47,766 bases of DNA from DASXTC01 sp036505635. GTDB lineage: Bacteria > Acidobacteriota > Polarisedimenticolia > JACPZX01 > DASXTC01. The notes under the pieces were generated by a model. The model had not been told where the DNA came from, did no database searches, and saw nothing but the letters and a program-made list of their open reading frames with translations. The first letter of the stretch is position 1, and the number at the start of each line of letters is the position of its first letter. Shown here one piece after another: positions 27,202 through 33,507 of the stretch. The stretch is taken from the NCBI GenBank assembly GCA_036505635.1, contig DASXTC010000001.1, positions 1 to 47,766 on the forward strand, in the 5' to 3' direction. A program made the position numbers and the translations under genes.

Positions 27202-27909
27202 ATGGAGCTGATCGAGCCGCAGACGACCACTATCCTGATGATGATGTTCAGGTGGAATCACTTCGATGCCGGCATCACGTGGATCGGGATCCTCTACTTC
27301 TTCAACCTGGTCAACGTGAACTTCATGAAGGGCATCGACGCGCCCACGAAGGGAAAGGTGATCCCCGGGATGTTGAAGCCGGCCCTCTGGTACTTCAGGT
27401 GGGGTGCCGTTTTCACGGTGCTGTCGGGGCTGATCTACTTCATCTTCTGGATCGTGAATCCGGATATCGCGGCCGTCGGCGGCTCGCACATGTCGCTCGG
27501 GATCTGGCTCGCGGCCGTGCTCGTCACCTGGGGGATCATGTTTTTCCTGATCGACGTCCAGAAAGTCAACAACGGCAACGTGCTGGCCGCGATCTTCGTC
27601 GTCCTCGTGGTCGCCATGAGCTGGGTCGTGGCATCGTTGGCGGGCTTCCCAACGCCCAGGTCGATCTCGATCGGGATCGGCGGCGGGATCGGCTTACTGA
27701 TGTTCCTCAATGTCTGGGGGATCATCTGGCGCCATCAGAAGCGGATCATCGGGTGGACCGAGGAGAACGTCGCGAAAGGGACGGCGATCCCGGCCGAGGC
27801 CGCGGGCCTGGGACGCAGGGCCTTTCTCGCCTCCCGCACCAATGCCTGGCTGTCGCTCCCCATGCTCTTCTTTATGGCAAACTCCGGCCACCTGGCGATC
27901 ACCTTCTAG
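27202..27909 (+). CDS. PuuD-like (Urate_ox_N-type) integral membrane protein
   Basis: 235-residue membrane protein with about six or seven hydrophobic helices. The N-terminal FRWNHFDAGITWIGILYFFNLVNVNFMK and FRWGAVFTVLSGLIYF match the membrane domain of urate hydroxylase PuuD, but the C-terminal cytochrome-c domain of true PuuD is absent and the protein ends after the last helix. Conserved His in the first helix could bind haem. ATG at 27202 with AGGAGA 7 nt upstream. It precedes a cupredoxin lipoprotein by 4 nt, which suggests that the pair works in electron transfer or copper handling rather than purine oxidation; that is inference. Confidence 0.75.
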   Translation: MELIEPQTTTILMMMFRWNHFDAGITWIGILYFFNLVNVNFMKGIDAPTKGKVIPGMLKPALWYFRWGAVFTVLSGLIYFIFWIVNPDIAAVGGSHMSLGIWLAAVLVTWGIMFFLIDVQKVNNGNVLAAIFVVLVVAMSWVVASLAGFPTPRSISIGIGGGIGLLMFLNVWGIIWRHQKRIIGWTEENVAKGTAIPAEAAGLGRRAFLASRTNAWLSLPMLFFMANSGHLAITF

Positions 27910-27913
27910 GACG

Positions 27914-28672
27914 ATGAGGGGGCGCGATCCTGCCGCCGTCGTGATCGGCGCGGCGATGATGATCGCCTGCGCCGATCCGTCGAGCCAGGCCCCCGCCCCG
28001 CAGGCCGGCGCGATCCCCGCCGGCACGGTCCTGGGAACCGCCGCCATCACAGGCAGGGTCGTCTACACGGGCGAGGTGAAGGCGCCCGAGCCGATCAGCA
28101 TGGACTCCGACGCCACCTGCCACAGGAAGAGGGAAGGGGAGCCGCTCAGGGAGAACCTCGTGGTGGGTCCGGGCGGAGCCGTGAGGTATTCCTTCGTGCG
28201 CGTCGCCACCGGCCTGCCCGATCGCCCGTTCGCGCCGCCGGCCCGGACCGTCACGCTCGATCAGCGCGGCTGCACCTACCGGCCCCACGTGGTTGGCGTG
28301 CAGGTGGGCCAGCCGCTGATCATCGTCAACAGCGACGCGACGCTGCACAATGTGCACACCATCTCGCAGGCCAATAAACCCTTCAACTTCGGGATGTCGG
28401 TGGAAGGGCAGAAGGCGACCAGGTACTTCACTCAGCCCGAGGTGATGATCAAGGCCAAGTGCGACGTCCACCCGTGGATGGCCGCGTGGATCGGCGTGGC
28501 TTCGAATCCCTTCTTCGCGGTGACGGGTGAGGACGGTGGCTTCACGATCGCGGGCGTGCCGGCCGGCGAGTACGAGGTAGAGGCCTGGCACGAGACACTC
28601 GGGACGCAGAGCCGGACCGTGAGGGTGGGCGACGGTGAGCACACGCAGATCACCTTCACCTTCCCGGGCTGA
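27914..28672 (+). CDS. Cupredoxin-like lipoprotein
   Basis: 252-residue exported protein; the N-terminus AAVVIGAAMMIAC gives a lipobox-like cleavage before Cys, so it is probably a lipoprotein. The core (about 50-200) is a plastocyanin-like fold of the methylamine-utilisation type: VVGVQVGQPLIIVNSDATLHNVHTIS ... IKAKCDVHPWMAAWIGVASNPFFAVT, with His, Cys, His and Met placed as a type 1 copper site. The C-terminal GEDGGFTIAGVPAGEYEVEAWHETLG is a carboxypeptidase-regulatory-like/Big-type segment. ATG at 27914 only 4 nt after the preceding stop. Probably a copper electron carrier in the cell envelope. Confidence 0.82.
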   Translation: MRGRDPAAVVIGAAMMIACADPSSQAPAPQAGAIPAGTVLGTAAITGRVVYTGEVKAPEPISMDSDATCHRKREGEPLRENLVVGPGGAVRYSFVRVATGLPDRPFAPPARTVTLDQRGCTYRPHVVGVQVGQPLIIVNSDATLHNVHTISQANKPFNFGMSVEGQKATRYFTQPEVMIKAKCDVHPWMAAWIGVASNPFFAVTGEDGGFTIAGVPAGEYEVEAWHETLGTQSRTVRVGDGEHTQITFTFPG

Positions 28673-29840
28673 GGAGCCCGGGGAAGCGCGACCGCGCGCC
28701 AGGCTCTCCCGCAGGGGGAAGCCGCCGGGGATGGCCCCCGGTGTCCCGGTCCTGACGGGCGAGGCTCTCCCGCCGCGGATTCACGTCATCCGGTACACAC
28801 CCGATTCCGTCGAGGAGATGGATCTCGCTTCGGCCAAGGAATGCTCCGCGATGCTGGAGGGCTCGGGCGTCGTCTGGGTCGACGTGCAGGGACTCGGGGA
28901 CCTCGATCTGCTCAGGACGCTCGGCGAGCGCTTCGCGCTCCACCCGCTGGCTCTCGAGGACGTCGTCAGCGTCGGCCAGAGGCCGAAGGCGGACGACTAC
29001 GACACGCACATCTTCGTCATCGCGAGGATGCCCGAGACGGGCCACGGCGCGCGCACCGATCAGACCAGCATCTTCATCGGCTCCCGGTTCGTCCTGACCT
29101 TTCAGGAGCACTATGGCGACTGTCTCGGCCCGGTGCGCGAGCGGATCCGCAAGGGCAAGGGCCTGCTGCGCCGGTCGGGCCCCGACTACCTCGCCTACGC
29201 GATCCTCGACTCCATCGTGGACGGCTACTTCCCCCTGCTGGAGTCCTACGGAGAGAAGCTCGAGCAGCTCGAGGACGAGGTGGTCGAGAGGCCCACGCGA
29301 GCCAGCCTCGAGGAGATCCACGAGGCCAAACGCGACCTCCTCACGCTTCGTCGCGCGGTCTGGCCCCTGCGCGACGCGGTCAACTGCCTGATCCGGGAGG
29401 AGAGCGATCTGATCTCCGCCCAGACGCGTCTCTACCTGAGGGACTGCTACGACCACTCGGTGCAGATCCTCGACATGGTGGAGACCTACCGTGAGCTGGC
29501 CGCGGGCCTGATGGAGATCTACATCTCCAGCCTGAGCCAGAAGCTCAACGAGGTGATGAAGGTCCTGACGGTGATCGCCACGATCTTCATCCCTCTAACC
29601 TTCATCGTCGGCGTCTACGGAATGAACTTCAGGCGCATGCCCGAGCTGGAGTGGCCGTGGGGCTACCCGCTGCTGATGGCCTTCATGGCGCTGGTCGCCC
29701 TCGGGATGTTCTGGTACTTCCTGCGCCGGGGGTGGATCGGTCCGGGCGGCTCGCCGGCCGACCACCCGCCGGCGCGCCAGGGAAAAAGGCGGCGCGGTGA
29801 TTCCAAGAGCCGCCCGAATCCCGGCCCCAAGGCCCGGTAG
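28635..29840 (+). CDS. corA: CorA-type magnesium/cobalt transporter
   Basis: 401-residue divalent-cation channel. A large cytoplasmic domain is followed by two transmembrane helices at the C-terminus; the YGMNF signature (GMN at 329-331) ends TM1 (LTVIATIFIPLTFIVGVYGMNF), and TM2 is LLMAFMALVALGMFWYFL. Long stretches match Thermotoga CorA (HPLALEDVVSVGQRPK, PVRERIRKGKGLLRRSGPDYLAYAILDSIVDGYF). I take the GTG at 28635, which overlaps the cupredoxin gene by 38 bp, because the CorA-typical KPPG...VLTG segment lies upstream of the next candidate ATG (28731). The C-terminal tail is rich in Arg and Lys. Confidence 0.92.
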   Translation: MSTRRSPSPSRAEEPGEARPRARLSRRGKPPGMAPGVPVLTGEALPPRIHVIRYTPDSVEEMDLASAKECSAMLEGSGVVWVDVQGLGDLDLLRTLGERFALHPLALEDVVSVGQRPKADDYDTHIFVIARMPETGHGARTDQTSIFIGSRFVLTFQEHYGDCLGPVRERIRKGKGLLRRSGPDYLAYAILDSIVDGYFPLLESYGEKLEQLEDEVVERPTRASLEEIHEAKRDLLTLRRAVWPLRDAVNCLIREESDLISAQTRLYLRDCYDHSVQILDMVETYRELAAGLMEIYISSLSQKLNEVMKVLTVIATIFIPLTFIVGVYGMNFRRMPELEWPWGYPLLMAFMALVALGMFWYFLRRGWIGPGGSPADHPPARQGKRRRGDSKSRPNPGPKAR

Positions 29841-29853
29841 AGCCGAGCCAGGC

Positions 29854-30375
29854 TCAACGCGCCGCCCTGTTCCTTCGCGTCAGGATCACCAGGTACCATC
29901 CGACCAGGGCGAGCAGGGGCAGCTCGGAGAGGCTCCGCGCCGTCTCATCGATCTGGAGTCGCTCGATCGAGCGGAACCACCGGAGCTCGGAGCTGAAGGT
30001 CACGACCGGGAACCCGTCGGACGTCGTGAAGCTCCAGGTCGAGCGGATCAGACCCCCGCGGGACCACAGGAGCCTGCGGCCGTCGGGAAAGACGATCTCT
30101 CCACCCCCGCCGAACCGTCGCTCGAAGCGAGCGGGCTCGGGTCCCCCGGCTCCGTCGCGCAGGACCACGCGCGCGCGGAAGGTGCCCTCCCGGAGGAACT
30201 CCCACCGTGCCCCGTCCGCCACCGCCACCGCGCGCGAGCTGAACGTGGATGGCCAGGTCAGCGATGCCACCACCTCGTCGCCCGATCTCAGCTCCCACGC
30301 GCGCGAGAATCGAGCCGTCCGTGTCCAGACCAGGTCGCCGGCGGCAGCTTCAGCGAGGCGCTTCATCCGTGGCAT
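29854..30375 (-). CDS. Hypothetical protein, beta-rich with one C-terminal helix
   Basis: Up to 173 residues. Mostly beta-strand and charged, with repeated W-E/W-S strands (ARWEFLREGTFRARVVL, GRRLLWSRGGLIRSTWSF) and a probable membrane helix LSELPLLALVGWYLVIL followed by TRRNRAAR. No signal peptide. It recalls tubby-C/LURP-one-like folds, but I do not recognise the family. The ATG at 30375 lies within TATAAT; the ATG at 30366 is 7 nt after that -10 box and may be the real, leaderless start. Converges on corA with 13 bp between. Confidence 0.7.
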   Translation of the reverse strand: MPRMKRLAEAAAGDLVWTRTARFSRAWELRSGDEVVASLTWPSTFSSRAVAVADGARWEFLREGTFRARVVLRDGAGGPEPARFERRFGGGGEIVFPDGRRLLWSRGGLIRSTWSFTTSDGFPVVTFSSELRWFRSIERLQIDETARSLSELPLLALVGWYLVILTRRNRAAR

Positions 30376-30379
30376 TATA
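30374..30379 (-). promoter_or_regulatory. -10 box of the 29854-30375 gene, leaderless geometry
   Basis: Perfect TATAAT on the minus strand; 7 nt separate it from the ATG at 30366. No TTGACA-like -35 is visible. Confidence 0.4.
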
Positions 30380-30586
30380 AGCGGCGTGGCGGACGCGCGG
30401 GCGCTCTCAATCGTGGTGCTGACCGGGGCCGATCTCGACGGCCTTTGACGAGCAGGTCCATGGCCTCGCGTCGCAGATCGTGCCCGACTTCGTGAGCAGG
30501 CTTTTGTCGGGCGCTTGATACGGCGTAGCTCGGCGCCCGCTACCCCGCGTGGCCAAGCTCGCGAGGATGGCCTAAGCTGTCATGCG
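30380..30586. other. Intergenic region with possible decayed coding remnants
   Basis: No intact gene. Two short plus-strand stretches in different frames look protein-like: ADARALSIVVLTGADLDGL then stop (about 30388-30447) and STAFDEQVHGLASQIVPDF and onward to a stop near 30520. A single gene broken by a frameshift would explain both, but I cannot name it. A GGGCGC/GCGCCC inverted repeat lies near 30508-30538. Confidence 0.25.
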
Positions 30587-31486
30587 ATGAACACCAGTGG
30601 AATGGCGCGGAGAAAGGGCGCGGCGCCCGCCATCATGGCGTCCCTTTTCGCGGCCGTCGCATCGGCCCTCTCCCTGGGGACCCGGGCCGGCGTCCCGGAC
30701 GGGACTGGCTCGCTGAAGGGATGGACGAGCCTCACCCTGGGCGCGGAGAAGGCGGTGCTCTTCACCGCCAATGCCGACCTGACGGTCAGCGAGGGCACGC
30801 ACACGGGCACGGGGCGCCCCGCGGTCATCTTCAAGACCCATTCGACCGTCCGCCTCCTCGGCGCCACCGGCTTCGAAGAGGAGACAACCTCATGGATCGA
30901 CCGGGAGAAGAGACGCCCGCTCGAGTTCTTCCAGCTCAGACCGGCCGAGAGCGCGCGCCGCTATCTCTTCCTCGACGGCATGGTGCGCCAGACCAATTGG
31001 GAGCCTCCGGTGGAAGACAAGTCGGGCGCCTTCAGCCGATGGAAGGAGACGGAGACCACTGATCGCCGGTTCAGCTACGCCGACGGGTCCTCGCCCGAGG
31101 CCGGCGAGAGCCTGACAGATTTCTATTCACTCATCTTTCTGCTGCGGGACCTCGACCTGTCGGCCGTTTCTTCCGAGCCGAGGGAGTTCACCACTATCTA
31201 CCGCCGGCATTTGATGAAGATTCGCGTGGTCCCCGGGGAGCGGCGCCGCAACGAGAGGGAGGCGCTCAACGAGGCGACCGGAGCCCGCGAGACATTGAAG
31301 CTATCGGAGCGACGGATCAAGCTCAAGCCGCTTGGCGCGGAGGCCGAGTCGTTCCGGGGACTCATGGGGATGCAGGGCGACACGGAGATCTGGCTCGATG
31401 AGGCGAGCGGTGGCCTGCTGGAGATCGATGGCGAGGCCCCGGGATTCGGCGCCACGGCGATCACGCTCAGGTCGTTCAGGCGGTAG
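30587..31486 (+). CDS. Secreted hypothetical protein (DUF6134/DUF3108-like)
   Basis: 299-residue protein with an N-terminal export signal (GAAPAIMASLFAAVASALSLGTRAG). The rest is beta-rich: KAVLFTANADLTVSEG, TTSWIDREKRRPLEFFQLRPAESARRYLF, SLTDFYSLIFLLRDLDLS, RHLMKIRVVPGERR and WLDEASGGLLEIDGEAPGFGATAITLRSF. This layout, with a conversion from strands to a 'LR.LDL' helix and a closing W-LD-...-G strand pair, resembles DUF3108/DUF6134 envelope proteins of unknown function. ATG at 30587 has little ribosome binding site; ATG at 30602 is an alternative. Confidence 0.7.
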   Translation: MNTSGMARRKGAAPAIMASLFAAVASALSLGTRAGVPDGTGSLKGWTSLTLGAEKAVLFTANADLTVSEGTHTGTGRPAVIFKTHSTVRLLGATGFEEETTSWIDREKRRPLEFFQLRPAESARRYLFLDGMVRQTNWEPPVEDKSGAFSRWKETETTDRRFSYADGSSPEAGESLTDFYSLIFLLRDLDLSAVSSEPREFTTIYRRHLMKIRVVPGERRRNEREALNEATGARETLKLSERRIKLKPLGAEAESFRGLMGMQGDTEIWLDEASGGLLEIDGEAPGFGATAITLRSFRR

Positions 31487-31511
31487 CCGCGGCGTCGGTA
31501 CAGGCTGGTGA

Positions 31512-31667
31512 TCAGGGAACGACCGGCTCAGCCATGAGCCGTTCGATGGGCTTCTCCATCCTCTGGTAATCCTCTTCGCCGACGTGGACGTCTCGGATGA
31601 TCCCCTTGCGGTCGATGAGGACCGCCGTCACCGCGGCGAAAGGGAAGGATTCCAACCATTGGGAGCG
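31512..31667 (-). pseudogene. C-terminal remnant of a thioredoxin-fold (TlpA/AhpC-like) protein
   Basis: The minus strand reads SQWLESFPFAAVTAVLIDRKGIIRDVHVGEEDYQ and on to RMEKPIERLMAEPVVP, then a stop. VLIDRKGIIR followed by a closing helix is the C-terminal signature of TlpA/peroxiredoxin-type proteins. An in-frame stop (31668-31670) and a sharp change to AT-rich sequence lie just upstream; the N-terminal half with the CxxC active site is missing. A truncated relic. Confidence 0.7.
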
Positions 31668-31875
31668 CTAACGTTTCCGTTCGGGGATGCCGATAAGCGT
31701 GAGAAGACAAAGGCTGGACATTTTTCACGATGTATGACTCGTTTCCAGTCAGATAAAGACAACATCGGTCATGTTACTTTCGATTTCGTCTAGTTGCAGA
31801 GCCGAACGCGTGCTATATTTTCGCGCGACCCTATGGGGGGGCCGCCTCTTCAACTCAATGAACTGAGGATGTCAG
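31668..31875. other. AT-rich patch upstream of the basic protein gene
   Basis: About 160 bp (31670-31830) are clearly less GC-rich than everything around them, with TTTTTC, GATAAAGAC and TTTCGATTTCG stretches. No ORF of note. It carries the probable promoter of the gene at 31876 and begins exactly where the thioredoxin-fold remnant is cut off, so it may mark an old insertion or deletion junction. Confidence 0.5.
31814..31819 (+). promoter_or_regulatory. -10 box upstream of the basic protein gene
   Basis: TATATT at 31814-31819, with TAGTTG 17 nt upstream as a weak -35. About 55 nt before the ATG at 31876. Confidence 0.4.
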
Positions 31876-32199
31876 ATGCCGCGTCAGAGTACCATCCTCG
31901 CACGAGAAATCAGATCGATCCGCACGTCTTTCACCAAGCTCGCGCGCGCATTCGGCCGGATTGCGCCCATGCTCGCGGCGGCCCCGGCTGTGGCGGCACA
32001 GGCGCTCGCCGCTTCGGGTAAGAAGCCTCGTCGCAAGCCCCGCCTTACGGCCAACCAGCGCAAGGCCTTGAAGCTGCAGGGCAAGTACATGGGCACGATG
32101 AGAGGTCTTTCATCCGCGCGCAGGGCCAGGATAAAGAAGATCCGCGTGGAGAAGGGAATCCACGCGGCGATCGTGGCGGCCAGGAAGATGATGGGCTGA
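31876..32199 (+). CDS. Small, very basic hypothetical protein
   Basis: 107 residues, strongly basic. The N-terminal half contains an amphipathic helix and an Ala-rich stretch (APMLAAAPAVAAQALAASG); the C-terminal half is Lys/Arg-rich (KKPRRKPRLTANQRKALKLQGKYMGTMRGLSSARRARIKKIRVEKGIHAAIVAARKMMG). The composition resembles histone-H1-like or RNA-binding proteins, and the LQGxYMGxxRxLSxxxRxxIKKIxxxKGxxxAIxxARK block looks like a conserved domain I cannot name. It has a good spacing of promoter and ATG and precedes the flippase-like gene by a few nucleotides. Confidence 0.72.
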   Translation: MPRQSTILAREIRSIRTSFTKLARAFGRIAPMLAAAPAVAAQALAASGKKPRRKPRLTANQRKALKLQGKYMGTMRGLSSARRARIKKIRVEKGIHAAIVAARKMMG

Positions 32200-32302
32200 A
32201 CCCCTGCCATCCTCGTCATCCAACCTTCCCGCGTCAGGAAGCTCGACTCGTCGCGGCGGAGCAGCCCGCGCGGCCTTCACTCTCGCGGTCGCAGCGCTCG
32301 CC

Positions 32303-33304
32303 GTGTGGTTCCTCTGGAAGGTGCTCGGCGACGCCGGGATCCGGACCGTCGGCGATCGTCTCCTGAAGGCCGACCTCAGCCTTGCCGCCCTCGCGGCCGC
32401 GCTCACCATAACGCGTTACCTGCTGCTGGCCCTCCGGTGGGAGATCCTCGCCCGGCAGGAAGCCCCCGTGGGTCTGTCGCAGATCGCGCCGGTTCTGATG
32501 GCGGGCAACTTCCTCTCCCTGGTGACGCCGGCGGTCCGGATCGCGGGGCCAATCCTCCGCGCGTATTACCTCTCGAAGGAGACAGGTCGGGCCCGGACGC
32601 GATTCTACGGGACGATCGTGGCCGATCAGGTCTCCAACTTCGCGGTCTACGCCGCGGTCCTGCCGGCGGCGGGACTGATGGTCAGCACCTCGGGCGGCTC
32701 GCCTTTCTCCGTAGCCGGGGCGGCGGCGCTCCTTGCGCTCCTGGGCGGGGGCCTCTACGCGGGGTGGAGGATGCTCGTCGAGATCGAGCGGGGCCGCCCC
32801 TCGATCGCCACTCGCCTCCTGCGCGCGGTGCTGGGCGCCGGCCCGCCGGGTGGATGGCGCGGGAGGCTCATCGCATGGTGGGAGGATCTCCTCCACTCGC
32901 TCTGCGGCGCGGCGACCTCTCCCGGCCGCTGGTGGCCGGCCATGGCGGTCTCGATAATCTCCTACGCCGTGACGGTCGCCATCCAAATGCTCTGCTTCCA
33001 GGCGGTGGGCGCGCGCGCCAGCGTCGCCGAAGTCTGCTTCGCCGTCTCGGGAGCAGGCTTCGCCCAGATCCTGCTGGCCGCTCCCGGGGGCGCCGGAGTC
33101 ACGGAGGCCTCCCTGGTGGCCGTCTTTCTCGCCCTCGGCAAGGACGGCGCATCGGCGGCCGCGGCGGTCTTCCTCGCCCGTCTGATCAACTACTCCATCG
33201 TGGCGCCGTGGGGCGGGATCTCCTTCTTCATTCTGCAACGGCGCTACGGCCGGCCGGCCCGGATCGATGAGAGCAGCTCGAACTCCACCGTCATGAGCGG
33301 GTAG
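32303..33304 (+). CDS. Flippase-like membrane protein (LPG synthase TM / UPF0104-type)
   Basis: Integral membrane protein with about seven or eight helices, e.g. LAALAAALTITRYLLLALRWEIL (with the family's ALRW), MAGNFLSLVTPAVRIAGPILRAYYLSKE, SNFAVYAAVLPAAGL, VSIISYAVTVAIQMLCFQAVG and QILLAAPGGAGVTEASLVAVFLALG (the family's P-x-x-G-G-x-G-x-x-E). These lipid flippase-like proteins of the inner membrane are found with or without a synthetase domain; here none is present. The GTG at 32303 is the only canonical start but it cuts the first helix in two: AAFTLAVAALAVWFLWKVLG is in frame upstream. The frame is open back to 32192, and a CTG at 32204, 4 nt after the preceding stop, would restore it (366 residues). 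Confidence 0.85.
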   Translation: MWFLWKVLGDAGIRTVGDRLLKADLSLAALAAALTITRYLLLALRWEILARQEAPVGLSQIAPVLMAGNFLSLVTPAVRIAGPILRAYYLSKETGRARTRFYGTIVADQVSNFAVYAAVLPAAGLMVSTSGGSPFSVAGAAALLALLGGGLYAGWRMLVEIERGRPSIATRLLRAVLGAGPPGGWRGRLIAWWEDLLHSLCGAATSPGRWWPAMAVSIISYAVTVAIQMLCFQAVGARASVAEVCFAVSGAGFAQILLAAPGGAGVTEASLVAVFLALGKDGASAAAAVFLARLINYSIVAPWGGISFFILQRRYGRPARIDESSSNSTVMSG

Positions 33305-33335
33305 ACCCTCGCCGCACGGCTGGCGATGCGCGGCG

Positions 33336-33507
33336 GCGTCCGGTCTGAAGCGCAGGAGCCTCAGCGCGGTCACCCAGAACGTGAGCGAGACCGGGCTATT
33401 CATGGTCACGCACGACCTCCTCTCATCCGGCTCCAGGCTCGCGATCGAGCTGAAGCTGCCGGGACTCCCGGAGAGGCTCGAAGGCATGGTGGTCTGGACC
33501 CGCCTCA
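33336..33507 (+). pseudogene. PilZ-domain fragment
   Basis: In the plus frame this reads LSAVTQNVSETGLFMVTHDL, then LSSGSRLAIELKLPGLPERL and EGMVVWTRLTPA, matching the core of a PilZ (cyclic-di-GMP-binding) domain: nlSxtGlfixt..plxxGxxlxlexxLP...lxgxVvWtR. The N-terminal RxxxR ligand motif is not recognisable and the C-terminal strand is missing because the fragment runs into the 3' end of the convergent BNR-propeller gene. No start or ribosome binding site. A decayed or truncated copy. Confidence 0.6.
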
